This document shows positions 34,655-48,234 of a stretch of 64,000 bases of DNA, one piece after another. Made by a program: the position numbers and the translations under genes. The DNA comes from Hevea brasiliensis (taxonomy: Eukaryota; Streptophyta; Magnoliopsida; Malpighiales; Euphorbiaceae): assembly GCF_030052815.1 (NCBI RefSeq), contig NC_079498.1:83500992-83564991 (forward strand). Direction: 5' to 3'. Under the pieces are notes generated by a model that saw only the letters and a program-made list of their open reading frames with translations, did no database searches and was not told the origin of the DNA. Positions within the stretch are counted from its first letter, which is position 1. Each line of letters begins with the position of its first letter.

Positions 34655-35305
34655 GTTTTAGCTTTTGTACGCATATGTTGTGTATCTATATGTATATTTA
34701 CTCAATTCTTATTTTGTGGAGTATATATGTATTTTTTAAAAGCATAAAGAAATATATCAATTGTTTTCAATTTTAAAATAATTTAGTTAATAATATTTTT
34801 TAAAATTGTCATGTGTCAATTTTTTAATCACTAATACTAAATTAAGTGCATTAATTTTGTAAACCCTTTCTTAAGTTTGTGCCATATGGTGTTTTTAGAA
34901 AACGAATTGAGCTCGAGGTCAAATTATAGGCTAATTTAATAAACAAGCTGAGTTCGAACTCAATAATATTTGACTCGAGTTTGAGTTTGAGTTTGACTTG
35001 TTTATAGACTCACGAGTTGGCTCGTTAAATAGGCTCGCAAACTAACTTGAAAATAGGCTTGTTTATAAGATTGTGAACTAGTTTATTTAAAAAAAAAACA
35101 TTTATATTAATAATTATAATTTATAATGTTGTAAATATATTTATTTTATTTATGATTTTTTTTAAAAGATATATTATTTAAAGGTATAATATAATCAATA
35201 TAACAATATTTATTTGTAATTTAATTTTTCTAAAAAAATAAAGTTAATTTGCATATGAAAAATAAATTTAGAATATTAAATATATGTTATTAATATAAAA
35301 ATAAT

Positions 35306-35306
35306 A

Positions 35307-35342
<36 letters not shown>
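35306..35342 (+). repeat. (ATT)n microsatellite
   Basis: About twelve uninterrupted ATT units in an AT-rich stretch. Confidence 0.9.
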
Positions 35343-36080
35343 GAAAATAAAAATGCATTTAAAAATATAATTATTTATAGTAGAAAAATAAAATAATAAA
35401 TTTAATTATAATTTCATAAAATTTATAGTATAATTGTAACACTATATAGTTTTGAATTGAAAGAATAAGGAATAATTAATTTTATTTGAATCATGGTGGT
35501 GTTATAATTTGTGTTATTTTAAAATTAGTAGTAATATGCTGTATTCTTTTTTTTTTTTTGTTATTTTCTATTATTAATGACTATAAACTTATATAATAAT
35601 GTATTAAGAAAAGAATTATGAGTTAAAACAGGTACAATAAAAATCGAGCTCAACCTCGAACTTAAGCTTATGAAACTCAATCTCAAGTTTGAGCTCGAGT
35701 TTATCGAACTCGAGCTTGAGCTTGAGCTTAAGCCTATTAATATAATACACCCCAAAATCCAAACTAAATGAATCCTTTAATTTCAAATCATGGAGGTTCA
35801 GAGTCATCATTCAAGTTAACCAAACACAAGAAGTTCAGACAAGACACAAGGAGTTCAAAAAAAACTAAGAATGAGTTGATTGGAAAGCATTGAGTGTCCG
35901 GTTCAGAGTGAGATTGGATAAATAAGGTGGTCTTGGAGTTCAGATAGAGTCTATTGGGATATGCTGGATTATTGCTAAGAATATCACTAAATAATATGTA
36001 GTGTTTCCATAATATATGAAAGGGAATTAGAAATGAATTAACAAAATCCTATAATTATGCAAATGTGTTATTCCTCACCT

Positions 36081-36088
36081 TATAAATA
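36081..36088 (+). promoter_or_regulatory. TATA box in an unclassified LTR-like segment
   Basis: TATAAATAGG followed by a leader rich in CT, ending near CTTGAGCATCAGAGTG. This resembles the U3/R part of a small LTR element, but no borders were found. Confidence 0.35.
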
Positions 36089-36595
36089 GGCCCTTAACGT
36101 TTATTAAGGCACACAATTCATTTTTCTCATTCTTTTTTAGCCTCTATTCTTTACTCTCTAACATTTACTAACTTGAGCATCAGAGTGACTGCATTCAAGC
36201 CACCGACCTCACATCTCCTCCTGTTTGCAAGCCTTCTGGAGTCCATTCATCAACTCGAGAATTACAAGCATCATCACTTATCAAGCTCACGTTCAAGTTC
36301 ATTTTAATGAGTTTATCAAATTTAACACAAGTAGAGCTCGAGTTTGGCTTTAAAATATTTAAAATGAGTCAAGCTTGAATTTAAAATATTTTAAACGAGT
36401 TGTGCTCGAGCCTCAATATTAAAACTCAAATCAAGTTCAAGCCTGAACCAATATTAACAAACCAAGTCTAAATAAGTCAAAGATGTACTCATCTCAACTC
36501 ATATACACCTCTGCCCATTATTAAATTAAGTGACTTAATTATACAAGTCATTATTTAATTTCAGGATAAGCCAGTAGGATGGGCTCTCATCAGCA

Positions 36596-37200
36596 CGTTA
36601 GGCTCTGTTTGGATGGGGTGAGGGAAGGGTAATTAATGGAAGGATAAGGGAGGGTAAGGAAGGGGAAGGGTGAAGAGGGTTACAATAAAAAAAATCTCAT
36701 GTTTGGAAAGAGGTGAATTAATGGAAAGGTAAGGAAATGTAATGTATATTCTTCATGTTTGGAAAGAGGTGAAAGAATGATAAATAATTATTAGAAGTAC
36801 AAAATTACCCTTTTTTATTAGATAATTTATTAAATGGTAAACTCATTATGATAAATCTTAAATTTACAAATAATAATGGTCCACTATAAATAAATCATAA
36901 AATTAATAGATCAAAACAATAATGCGCAAATCTAACAAAGATTGAATAAAAAATGGATTATTTAGAAAAAAAAATGATAATTGAAGTATAATAATTGAAG
37001 CAAACTATTGAAAGAACAAATAAAAAAAATAATAATTGAAGTATAATAATTGCAGTAAACTATTTAAAAACAAATGATTGAAAGCAGAGAAACTATGTAT
37101 GGCCACTTGAGAGAGAATACATTTATTTGTAGTAGTACGCTAGGTTTATTTTTAATTGGTAAAATTAGATTTTTAATAAAAAATTAAGGATACAATAGAA
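36596..37200. mobile_element. Possible MITE-like fragment and AT-rich spacer
   Basis: GGCTCTGTTTGGATGG at about 36601 resembles the terminal sequence of plant DNA-transposon derivatives. It is followed by a G/A-rich stretch (36617-36680) and a direct repeat of GTTTGGAAAGAGGTGAA (about 36704 and 36759). I did not find the opposite inverted end, so the identity is uncertain. The rest is AT-rich with no gene. Confidence 0.3.
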
Positions 37201-37209
37201 AAATTAATT

Positions 37210-37995
37210 GGATTTATTTTCATGGTAAGCTAGAAGCGATTTTCAGCTGAAGTTCTAAAAGTCCAAGGCTGCAATTCTCCTTCTAGGTTCTTTCACTCTA
37301 TTTTCTTCTCATGTATTCTCTTTATCTTTTTATAATCTTGATTGTAAAACTCACCATGGGTGAGTAGGCTTTTTATTTTAGCGTTAGGGTATAGCACTCT
37401 CAATTTTATTATGGCTCTAGTTTGATTTTATTTAATACATTGGGTATTTTATTCTTTGATTCAATCTCTTGTGATCTTAATGCATGCTATGTTTTGGTAT
37501 CCACTCAGTATTGATTACAGATATTAATTGAAGGACTGAAAGGTGAAGGTTAATATTAGAAAATCGAGATTTTGAACCTAGAAAATTTGACCTAGAGATA
37601 GGCTAATGACCACGAAAGTAGGGTTTAGGTTACTTAAAATACACATTGAGTTCCTTGAGAGAGGACTTAAGATAACTTAGGATTAATTTCCATCAAAGTA
37701 ATAATCTCCCATTTATTGAATGAATCAAATTGATTCTATAATTGATTGAAGTGTGAACCCCTAGCTCTAGAATGTCTTTGTCCATTAGTATTTTATTTTA
37801 GTCAATTATTTGGATTTTTTTTCTTTCAATTTAGATATAATTATTATTTCTCTATAATTCGATCGTCTAGATAATTAAAATCACTATAGTTTGGAACTCA
37901 ATACGGTCCTCGTGGGAATGATACTCTACTCATCTCTTTATTACTTGTTAGCGATCCGTGCACTTGTGGTGGTTAAAAAATTAGCAAATAAGTTT
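37210..37995 (+). mobile_element. 5' LTR (3' portion) of a tRNA-Asp-primed Gypsy element, Athila/Tat-like
   Basis: Non-coding sequence that runs straight into a tRNA-Asp primer site. The final CTCGTGGGAATGATACTCT and TTATTACTTGTTAGCGA region is the type found at the end of Athila/Ogre-like LTRs. The left border of the LTR was not located, so the start is approximate. Confidence 0.5.
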
Positions 37996-38014
37996 TTGGC
38001 GCCGTTGTCGGGGA
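37996..38014 (+). other. Primer-binding site for tRNA-Asp
   Basis: TGGCGCCGTTGTCGGGGA is the classic Asp-tRNA complement of Athila and Tat elements, with one T for C change. A solo LTR was inserted just beyond it. Confidence 0.8.
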
Positions 38015-38019
38015 CCAAT
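38015..38019 (+). repeat. Target-site duplication CCAAT, left copy
   Basis: CCAAT before the LTR at 38020 pairs with CCAGT at 41136-41140, one mismatch, consistent with an older insertion. Confidence 0.65.
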
Positions 38020-38187
38020 TGTAACATCCTCACTTTAGCTAAAACGTACAGTCTACTGTTCCGGTGACCAATGTCGGTCCGGGCAGCTAGAATATTTGAA
38101 ATTATAAATAGACTAGAGTGAGGAGTTATTAAGTAACTAAATAATGCTCATAAAAATCAAAGAAAAATTTTAGAAACCAAATACACT

Positions 38188-38236
38188 AAGGTTAAACGAG
38201 CCGAAACAATAGGGATGGGTAACCCGAAAGGAAAGT
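38188..38236 (+). promoter_or_regulatory. 5S-rRNA-like block in LTR S2
   Basis: GGTTAAACGAGCC then GGGATGGGTAACC and GAAAGT, a decayed version of the box A/box C block seen in the other LTRs. Confidence 0.5.
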
Positions 38237-40526
38237 GACGGTGAAGGCCGTTAGCAGCCCTAGACCAGGGGGAAAAATTATAAAATAATTTTTGAGACTC
38301 CAGAGAAGGGTTATTGAGGTTCTTATGGCATTAGAATGCCAAGAAAATACTTAGAAAAATTTTTCTATCGGTACACACAATTTTGGCTCGGTAAGCCAAA
38401 CGGAGGGCATTTTGGTCATTTCGGTCATTTCGTCTTCAGAGATGATTTTTGACCAACTTGTCCATTTATGTAAATGAATTATATGACATAAAATATGAAT
38501 AAATATTGTTAAAAATTTAATTGAAACTAAATAGACAAGAAATGGTGAGAAATTGAAAGAAAATGGAATAATGACATCATAATGATGTCATTAAAATTCT
38601 CCCAACCAATCAAAACTTGACACATGGAATAATCTTATTTAAAAGAGGCTAAATGGGCAGAAAATGAAAAAAAAAAATCAGAAGACCTTCTCCTTTCTTC
38701 TTCTTGGCGTCACCACCTCCTCCATAGCTAACCAAAACCAAGCTTTTCAAAGCTTGATTCCACCACTTTCTACCCAACAAAACCCTAACCTAGCAACACA
38801 AAAAAGTGTTCTTACACCTTGGCAAGTCTTTTGGGAGCAAAAAGGAAAGGAAAGGAGGAACCCTAGCAAGTGAGAAATCTCATTCCATAAGAGGTTAGTG
38901 ACCAAAACCTTAAATTTCAATTCAATTTCATGTTTAAGCACTATATTGGTGATTAAATGACAAAGAAACTTGATGAAAGACATTGGTATGCCATCCCTTA
39001 TTTTTGGCAGCCATGGTTAGGGTTTAATGGTGTTGAATTTAATGAAGTTAAAAGGGTATTAGGGCTGCCCACAATATGTATTTGCTAAGTAGATTGATGA
39101 AATAAAGTGAAAATGCATGATTTTGAAATTGTTGAGTTAGGGTTTGGGTTGAAGAATGAGATTTGATCTTGTGATGATGGAAGTAGGTTTTAATGGTCAA
39201 TTAGTGACTATTTGGTTTGGTTTGAACCAGAAATGAAGTGAATTGGGTTGTGGGATTTGAGGTTGGAGTGGCTGCCTTGTGTAACCTGCAAGTTTGGCTA
39301 TGAGTCCAGCCTGTTTGGACAGCCATAACTTGAATTGTAGAGGTTCAATTGGTGTTTGGCCAATTGGAAATGAAACTATACACATAATGGCACAACTTTG
39401 ATGAAGAAATCATGCCCAGAAAACCAAACCAACTTGACCAAAAGTTTGCCCTAATCCGGGTGACCTGCAATCTGCCTAGGCAAAATGACCAAATAAACAG
39501 TGTTTGGTCATTTGGCCATAACTCAATGTAGAAAGGTCCAATTGACCTGAAATTTTACCAGCAACAAGGTGACATATAGACCAACAACTTTCATGAAGAA
39601 ACCTGACCCAAATTATGATCATAACCTAGTCAAATTGCCAACCAAACTTGAGTCACCAAATCTGGCAGAACCAGTTTTGCCCAGAAATTTGGAATCTGTC
39701 CAATCCGGCCAGTTATGGTATTTAGGCCATAACTTGAGCTACAAAACTCCAAATGGAGTGATTCAAAAAAAGAAATTCATCTAGACAAAATAAGGAACAA
39801 CTTTCATGTTGATCACTTTTCCAAATTTCCACTGCAAATATGACTAATGGAACAGTAAAGACAAAGCATGAAAACTAAAATTTTTATCTAATTATCACTA
39901 AGCTTAGAGATGGTATTGGCAACCAATACCAACAAGTTTTAAATGCAAAATGTAGTTTATTGATGATAATTAAACTAATTTACCTATTATCAATGCAAAA
40001 GTCAACATTTTGGTTGACTAGTGAAATGAATAGTAGTCATAAAAATTTCAATTTCAAAGAATTACACAAATAAAAAGTGTTAAATGCCCTAGTAGGCCTA
40101 ATGTGATTGGTTGGATAGTTTGGCATGCCAATAGGGTTCTGTTAGCAGTACTGCATATGGCTTCATGCCATTCTGTATTTCATGGCTTCCCATGCCATTC
40201 TGTGACATAATAGCCTTTGGCTATGATATTGAGTTGTTATACTTGGGTTTAATCCCCGATAATTATTACAGCTTATTAGCTGTTCTGTTGCACACCGGGA
40301 GACACAATGTGACCGATGGTGTGATGGTCCGAGGTACTTAGTACCCAGTGCCAGTTTACCCGTTTATCCAGTCCAGTTGACTAAGTTAGGTTACTCGGGC
40401 AATGTTAATAAATCTTACCTAACTTAAATCGAATAACACTGCAATAAATATCAGAAACTAAGTCTACCCAGAAATGTAAACATACATTTTGCATAATTTA
40501 TTTTATTTTTTTTTATATTGTCACCA

Positions 40527-40544
40527 CTAAGCAGAATTGCTTAG
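40527..40544 (+). promoter_or_regulatory. Hairpin H1 in LTR S2
   Basis: Arms CTAAGC and GCTTAG pair perfectly around a 6-nt loop. Compared with CTGAGT/ACTCAG in family F1, two base pairs differ and both are compensated. The adjacent H2 is eroded here (CACATCGC against CGCGTTGC in the complete copy). Confidence 0.6.
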
Positions 40545-40961
40545 CACATCGCTTTTGCCACGCGCAGGTACTAGAGACACAGCTGGGGAGTCCAGCAGGC
40601 CGCACACTGGGTGAGCCTTCATATCTACACTCAGAGTTCAGAGTCACCTCACATTGCAGTGCATTTGGTAGGACATTAGGCCATCTGGGATATTTTGATA
40701 TTTTGATATTTTGTATTTTGTAAACTTTTGTTATGTACATTATAAACTCATGTAATCATATTTTTGCTGTAATTATCTATGAACTGTGTTCAGAAATAAA
40801 TATGAGTATTTCTCATTGAATTTGGTATGATATGAGATGAATGTAAATTTTGAGATATTGAAGTAAATTGAGAATATATTGGAGGTTGACTGAGAATAAT
40901 ATGATGATATTATTGGAAGTGTTTTTAAACAGGTTCAGAAAAACTGTTTTCCAATTTATAG

Positions 40962-40976
40962 CCGGCACTCTGCCGG
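40962..40976 (+). promoter_or_regulatory. Hairpin H3 in LTR S2
   Basis: Arms CCGGCA and TGCCGG with a CTC loop, six perfect pairs, followed by ATTTTCT. Confidence 0.6.
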
Positions 40977-41135
40977 ATTTTCTATAAAATTTGCGAAAAA
41001 ATTTAGATTTATCAAAAAAATTGTAAATAAATGAATAAAAAGGGATTAATTGAAATTGAAACATGAATTGATGTTCCGACACACTGAGTAACATAACTTG
41101 CTCGGCTACACTGTAGACGGGTAAGGGGTGTCACA

Positions 41136-41714
41136 CCAGTGCTTGATATTGAATGATTAGTGATTTGATTACTCTAGACATTCTTATTTCTTTTATAGTT
41201 TATTTCTTATCTAATTTTATTTTTACTTATTTTTCTTGTGAGGATCATTAAGATGTTTCACCAACAAGTCTTCACAAGCGTTATTCAATAACACAATGAA
41301 CCTTTTCACGATGCTCGGAGAAGATTTAATGAATTGGTAGAGTAATTTGCCAATCATAATCTTTCAAATTATGAACCCACTCTTAATTTCTACAATGGTT
41401 TAAATGAAACAACAAGAAATTGGGTAGATTATGGAGCTTGGGCTACTGGTGATCATGTTCTTCAAAGAGACCATGAGGATGCCATTCACTTGTTGAATGA
41501 AATGGCAGATTTTGATTACCATTAGTATTGGGATCCTTCACTGCAGGGTTGGAGTCATCAATATCCCCCATACATTTATCAGCCTAACATTCTACACCAA
41601 CCATTTGAGCTACAATTAGAGAAGAGAGTGGGACTTGAAGAGGAGATAGCTCCATTGGAAAATTTTGATAACCTTATGATGAATAATGAGCTATCACTCG
41701 ATGAGGAGGAAACA
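41136..41714 (+). pseudogene. Gag remnant of the tRNA-Asp-primed element
   Basis: Resumes the element interrupted by S2. From about 41250 a frame with stops reads FYNGLNETTRNWVDYGAWATG and HEDAIHLLNEMADFDYH, which resembles the gag helix region of Athila-type elements. Stops are present and the sequence is cut off by an LTR at 41715. No pol domain is in the window. Confidence 0.55.
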
Positions 41715-44700
41715 TGTCACACTCCGAACCTCCGAGTTATGAATAGTACCATTTTTGGTCCGTGACTAATACTATTTAAGCACCTTGAGGACCAAAAATA
41801 AATAGAAAATTAATTGAGATAGGCACAATAAAAATTCAAGTGACCCAAAAATATAAGGACTCACTGGGTATATTGTAAAAGAGGGATTATGACCCGATAA
41901 GGGGCATTTTGGTCAATTCACTTTAAGAGTTGATTTTTAATCAAAATATCAATTTAAGTAAATGAAAATAATAATTGAATTATGAATAAATTTTTAAGCA
42001 AAAATTCAAGTAAAAAAAAAATGTGTAAAGGGAAATTTAAGAAACGAAAACTTAAATTTTCATTTTCATTATGACAAAATTAAAATTTATGAGTTATGGG
42101 CTTTTGATAATTAAACTTAATTAATTAATTAAAAGAAATAAAATAGGTATGAAAGAAGATAAAACCCTCCCTTTTATTCCCTATGTGCCACCACCCATCT
42201 TCCCTCTCCCTCTCTCTCTTTTTCTCTTATTCTCTTATCTTCTTCCACCATTGTTTTCCCTTCCAAGTCTTGATTCACTTAAATTCCCTTCATAAATTCC
42301 ATAGCCCACTAAAAGAAAACATCAAAGAGATCTTTGATTGAGAGATTAAAATCAAGGAGAATAAGAATTGGAAGAAAAGTGAAGCTGAAAAGAAATCAAC
42401 TTGAGGTAAGTTTCTTTTCATGTTAGATTAGTTGTACAAGCTTTGATTGAAGTTAACTTATGATGAAATTTCATGAGAAATTGAAAGGAATCATGCATGG
42501 AACCTAAACTAGGGTTTCTTTTTGGAGAAAATTAGGGTTTGATGTATTTTAATGAAAATGATGATGAAATCAAGCTTAGTTGTAGTAGTATACATGATTG
42601 GGGCAAAGAAATTGCATGAAATGTGTATAAATTTAATTATGGGAGATTAGGGTTCAAGGAAAAATTGGAGCTTTGGTGTTAGAGAGTGAAATTGGGGTGT
42701 GTAGTGTTAAATTATGATCGTTTGAGGTTTATTTAGTTTGAGTTGACATTGGGTTGATGAATGGAGGTAATGAAATGGTAGGATTAGGGAAAATTGCAAA
42801 CTTTTGTGTTTGAAAATTGTGGGATTTGTGCTAGGAAGTGCCATTGATGTGTCAATGCTAAATTATAGTCATTTTGGGTGAATTAAATGTGAATTGAGGT
42901 TTGTTAATGAGAATAATTAAAGAAATTAAAATTTGAACCAAGGGTAGAATTTGCACACTGAGTTCAGTGTGTTTGACAGCCTATAAATTGAGCTACACAA
43001 CTCCAATTGGTGTGAAACTAATTGGAAATGAAACTTAAGACATAGGGCTAGAATTTTCATGAAGAGACCCAACCAGAAACTACACAGAAATTGCCTAAAA
43101 CTTGGCTTGAACTTGGAGACAAAATTTTGGAACCTACAGAATTAGGCATGTGAACAGTAAACTTTGCATGGCCATAACTCGCTCTAGAAAACTCCGATTT
43201 ACGTGATTCTTAAATCGATAGAAACTTAAAACATAGTAGAAAATTTCATATGAAGAACTTAAGCCAAATTATGGACTTAACCCAATCAAATTGCTAAGCA
43301 AAATTGAATCACTAAATCTGCAGAAATCTGGAAATTTGCAGATTGACCATATAAACAGTAAACTTTGCATGGTCATAACTCTCTCTAGAAAACTTTAATT
43401 TAGGTGATTCTTGAACCAATGGAAACCTAAGACATAGGAGAACATTTCATATGAAGAATATTAGACCAAATTATGGACTTAACTTGATCCAATTGCTGAA
43501 CGAATTTGGATCGTTAAATCTACCAAAACTGAAACTGCAGGGTGAACAGTAATGTAAACAGTAACTGTGTTTTAGTCATAACTTGAGCTACACAAGTCCA
43601 AATTAGGCGATTCTAAAAGGAAAATAAAGTTAAGACCCAGACGAACAATTTTCATGAAGAACACCTCACCAAATTATGATAGAACTAGGTAAAAATTAGG
43701 TTTAAAAATTGGGGCACCAAGCTGTCCAAAAACCAAAACTCTCTAAAATTTACAAAGCTAATTTGGGATGCATTAGACATTCATGTAATGAGTTCTTGGC
43801 AGCAATTGAGATGCATATTGAGACATTCTATTTTTATATTTTCAGTAGAGAAAGAGGTTGGGACGGATAAGGAATAGTGAGTAAAGAGAAAGGAGAGCAT
43901 CGAAGGTTTGTGCACAACTAACCTTTTCTTCGTTTTTAAACTTGTAAATTGTTTGGAATGTGTTATTTGAATGAGTTTGCTTTGAACAAGTTTACTTTGA
44001 CTGAAATATAGTTTTTCTCTTGCATTTAAGAAATTTGGGTGTTGCCACCTTTATATAGATATTATGATGATTTGAATATGTTTATTGGTTTATAAATATG
44101 ATTATTGAGTGGGAAATTTTTGGAAACTGTTTTGAAACCACAGTTAGCATGACAGTCCCTTTCGGAACTCCCCAGTAGTAACAGCTACTTGGGGTTGATA
44201 ATTGATATTGATTATATCTCCCATTAGTAACGGTTAGTGGGGTAAAACTACATGAGTACTCATTAGCTAGCTAGCCCTTCCCTCATTAATAACGGTTAGT
44301 GAGGTTGAGATTGCTTTATCGTGGTGTACAACACGACACTGATCGTGAAATTTTGTGTCATGGCCTGAACTGTGTGTTAATGTTGGCAACACTAATGCTT
44401 TGTGAATTGTGATTTATGAAGTGTGATTTCTCATTTGAAATGTTATTCCAATAAATGGCTCTTAGGAACTTAGAACTATTGTAATGTTTTCATGCTTAAG
44501 AAGGATGTGATTTATTATGCCTTGATAAGTTTTACTTTATTTTAAGTTTTAAAATTATTAGTTTTAAAATTATTAGTTGTGCACCACTGAGTGATATACT
44601 CAGCGATAGCTTATTTATGCTGTCGCAGGTAAGGGAAAGGAGAAGGCTACCGAGTGAGAGACTTGGAAGCAGCATTTTGGTATTGTTTGTGGGTATTTAC

Positions 44701-44798
44701 ATTAGATATACCCTTGTGATTCCTTTGGATGTACTTTGTACCTATATATATGGATGTACAGACATTGAGCAGTTTGTATTAAAAAACATTGCATTGCC
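41715..44798 (+). mobile_element. Gypsy-type LTR, family F3, left part (continues beyond the nest)
   Basis: Starts TGTCACACTCCGAACC after AAACA. It has a donor-like GAG-GTAAGT at 42416 and hairpins H1 and H2 at 44587-44625, at the positions expected of the long Gypsy LTRs. It is interrupted at 44799 by another LTR element, and its last ~600 bp should lie to the right of the window. The 5S-like block is not recognisable here. Confidence 0.7.
44587..44625 (+). promoter_or_regulatory. Hairpins H1 and H2 in LTR F3
   Basis: H1 CTGAGT/ACTCAG (44587-44592, 44598-44603). H2 CGATAGC/GCTGTCG (44604-44610, 44619-44625), all seven positions paired with one wobble. Relative to S1, one G-T wobble is a G-C pair here. 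Confidence 0.6.
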
Positions 44799-44849
44799 TG
44801 TAACACCCCTAAGTTCGGTAGTGCGTTCTGCTGTTCCGGTGACCAGTGT

Positions 44850-44854
44850 TGTCC
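44850..44854 (+). repeat. Target-site duplication TGTCC, left copy
   Basis: TGTCC precedes TGTAACACCCC at 44855 and recurs at 48485-48489 after TGTGACA. The interrupted F1 LTR resumes there with GGACAGCTAGG. Confidence 0.9.
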
Positions 44855-45024
44855 TGTAACACCCCTATTGGTATAGCCTGGTATATTTCACTGTTCTGGT
44901 GACCGGTGTCGGTCCGGACAATTAATGGGATTAGGGCCACACTTAAGACAACTTGAGAAGCCATAAACACAAATAATTAGTAATGTTTAATTAGTTAACT
45001 ATAAATAAGAAAAACAGAACATAA

Positions 45025-45085
45025 GAGGTTAACCGAGCCGAGAGTCACAAATGATGAGTGACCTCCTGAACGCATCGCGAAGTCG
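45025..45085 (+). promoter_or_regulatory. 5S-rRNA-like block in LTR S3
   Basis: GGTTAACCGAGCC (box A-like) precedes GATGAGTGACCTCCTG, the closest box C match in the window. A ~10-base insertion separates it from the GCGAAGTCG equivalent of GGGAAGTCC. Confidence 0.6.
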
Positions 45086-48000
45086 TTTTAAACTCAAATT
45101 TCGAACCGTAAAAAGTGACGCCATGTCCTTAGGACCCTTATGAACACAAAGTGGAAAAGAGAAAATCACGAAAAAGAACTGTTAAGCTACCAAATAATTA
45201 GGTCGTGGAGCCGGAAGAAATATGGAATTATTTGCAAACCGATGAACGGCGAGGGGCAATTTGGTCAATTGACCCGAGAGTGACTCGACCTAATCACAAA
45301 TAAAATCGGAGAAAAGAAAATTTGAATCGGAATTAAATTAAAGAACTAATAGAAAAATTAAAAAAAAAAAAGAAGAGAAAATGAAAAAGTTGAAAAGTTG
45401 ATGACATCATCATGATGATGTAACTATGACCTCATAATTAATTTTAATTTAATTAACTAATTGACTAAGTCAAATTAAAGACTAAAAACAAAATTGAAAA
45501 GCCAATTTTTTACTTCTTCTTCTTCTTTTTCCCTCTTTCCCGTAGCTCTCTCCTCTCCCTCTCATTTCCATGAAAAGCCACCATTAAAGCTTGCATACAA
45601 GCTTTAATTCTTCCACTCAATTCTCATAACTCCCCTAAAATACCCTACTAAAGCTTGTTATTACTACTAAGAAGGAGATTAAAAGGAAAAGAAGAGCAAA
45701 AGTTAGGGTTTTGAAGATTTAAGAAAGGTTAGTGTGTTAACTTGTTATTTTACTTCTTTAAATGCATATGCAATGGTTGACATGAGCTTAGGATTTATGA
45801 AATGAAATAAAAACATGGGAGAAGGACCAAACTGAAATTCAGCCTAGTTGAGTGGAGTATGAAATTGAATGGTTTGATGCATTAAAATGAGTTTAAAAGC
45901 TTTGATTAGTTGAATGGTTAGGACTAAGTGCACTACTTGTGGTTAAATGCAAGAGTTAGTAAGATTAGGGTTTGTAGGCTAGGGTTTGTGAACCAAAATT
46001 TGGAGAAATATATAAATGGCATGTTGGACCTATTGTGAAGTGAAATAATGGTCAATTATGACCAAATAACTTGTGTGGGAATGATAGGAAACTAAGTTAA
46101 ATTCGGAGGTCCAATGGTCATGCTGCTGGCAGCATGACCAAACCCACTGAAGGACCAAAACTCAAATTTTACAAGCCTAATGGATATGCCACCAATTGGA
46201 GATGAAAATAGACATAAAAGAGCACAATTTTCATTGAGGAACCATTGCCAAAAACTGACCAAAACTTGGTGAAACAATTGACCAAAGTGAGTTGATAGCA
46301 GGCTGCCACTGCACTAAACTGACCAAATGAACAGTAACTGTTCATTTGGTCATAACTCGAGCTAGGTAGGTCAAATTGACCTGAAATTTTACCATCAATT
46401 AGATATGATATAGACCTAAAACTTTCATGAAGAACACCAACCCAAATTAGGCCATTAACTCATTCAAATCATTGAGCAAAGTTAAAATTTCTGTACTGAA
46501 ATTCTGCAGATTTTTAGTTGAGCAGCAAAGTTTGGATAGCTATAACTCTCTCTAGAAAACTCGGATTTAGGCGATTCTTGAACCGATGGAAACCTAAGAC
46601 ATAGTACAACATTTCATATGAAGAAAGTGAAACCAAATTATGAACTTAACTTGATCAAATAATTGACCAAAGTTGGACCAAAAACCTGCCAGCACCTAAA
46701 TTGCAGTATGAACAGTGCACGTGAACAGTAAACTTATTTTGGCCATAACTTGAGCTACAAAACTCCGATTGAGGTGATCCAAAAATGAGAATACACTTAA
46801 GACAATAAGGAACATTTTCTATGAAGGAAGTTTTGTCAAATTCCAACAGTAGATCGACCAATGGAATAGTGCAACTTCGGAAAACCAAAACCGAAAATTG
46901 GCAATTTTGCCAAAATGACCTAAGCTTTAAACAAATGACCAAAACCAACAAGTTTGGTGACCAAAATGTGGTATGTGGGTGAAGTTGGAGTTCCCATACC
47001 TATTAAGCCTTAGAAAGTCAATAATTTGACTTGAATAGTGCAGTGAATAGTAACCCGAAACACAAAATTTCGAGAACGTCAAATTTAACACGTTAGAGTT
47101 AGGTAAATGTGAAGCTAAGTTTATTTTGAATTTATTTTAAGTTCTAGTACTGAAACATTGTAAAATTGTGTGTTTCAGTTGAAAAGAATATCGGGAAGGA
47201 ACCCGAGGAACCGAGTCGAGGCTAAAGGACGACTCGTTTGAGGTTTGTGCACAACATATACTTTTATAATCATCTTTTGTATAATGTTTTGAATAATGTG
47301 AAATATTGGATTATAGCATTTTTATGATGTTTGATTTAAATTGTGAAAGTTATTGTGTATATTTGAAATAACAATATTTAGCAAATTGTTAAGATAAGTT
47401 TTAAAACCACAGTATCATGACCATATGTTTGAACACCTCACTAGCACGACTAGTGGGGGTAATTAGTTTCGAATTTTGATTCCTTCTCTGGAGAAGTGTT
47501 GAGGTGTGCCAGTAGAAGAGGATGTGAATGGATATCCATATATTTGAGCTAGCTAGCCTTGTGACATGATTTCTCTTAGCCTCTGGCTATTGAGATTCTA
47601 TTTGTTTCGAATGGCATGATTTAACTGTGGGTTTTGTGAAATGTGTTTTGATACTTTGAAATAAACTTGGTTTACATGTAAAATCTTACAATGCATGATT
47701 GTATTTAATTTTCATGTTTAGTCAAATTTTTGAATGAATGTGCTTTAAGTTTTGCATAAAGATTATTTTAGTATATTGTGCACCACTGAGTCTTAGTACT
47801 CGTGATAGCTTTATTGTCGCCGCAGATACAGAGATTAGAGGAGCAGCAGATCGAGTCACTGAGGTGTGTGAAGTCATCACTTGAAGTCTTGGGTATAATT
47901 TATACCCTAATCAGAAATATTTCTTTTGATGTATATATTGCACATAAATGTATGGACATGTACATGGGTCTTGAGCAGCTTGTACAAAGTTTGTATAAAA

Positions 48001-48234
48001 GTTGTAATAAATTTTAGTTTGGACTTCTGAATGTAAATTTTAGTATGATGAATATATAAATTGTTTATCTTGAATGGAATATGAATAAATGATATTGATG
48101 GATGATTTTGAAGAAATTATTGAACTTGTGAATTTGAGAAATTGATTGAGATTGAGTTTGAAATTGAAGTAGTGGTTGAGAAAAACTTTTAGAAGTGCTT
48201 TTTACAGGTATTCGAAGAACGGTTTTCTCAAAAT

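Larger units (their letters stand above)
34655..36595. repeat. AT-rich repeat debris with GAGCTCGAG-type motifs
   Basis: No coding region. Blocks at about 34895-35090, 35640-35740 and 36325-36480 carry degenerate GAGCTCGAG/GAGTTTGAG words and look like pieces of one older repeat split by AT-rich sequence (35090-35630) and by a promoter-bearing segment (35760-36310). Confidence 0.4.
38020..41135 (+). mobile_element. Solo LTR S2 of Gypsy family F2, 3116 bp
   Basis: Begins TGTAACATCC, ends AAGGGGTGTCACA, and aligns along its length with the LTRs of the complete Gypsy at 49970 (3148 bp). It has the 5S-like block (38188-38236), TATA-like CTTATTTAAAAG (38634), donor-like GTTAGT (38894), and hairpins H1 (40527-40544) and H3 (40962-40976). 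No internal region remains. Many G-to-A and C-to-T differences suggest it is older than the complete copy. Confidence 0.9.

Noticed and set aside
36596..36800. A complete MITE
   Set aside because: Only one terminal-like sequence was found; no matching inverted end or target duplication.
38664..38873. 69-residue ORF at the leader of S2 as a small protein gene
   Set aside because: It lies in the LTR leader before the donor-like site, has no equivalent frame in the other F2 LTRs, and is probably chance.
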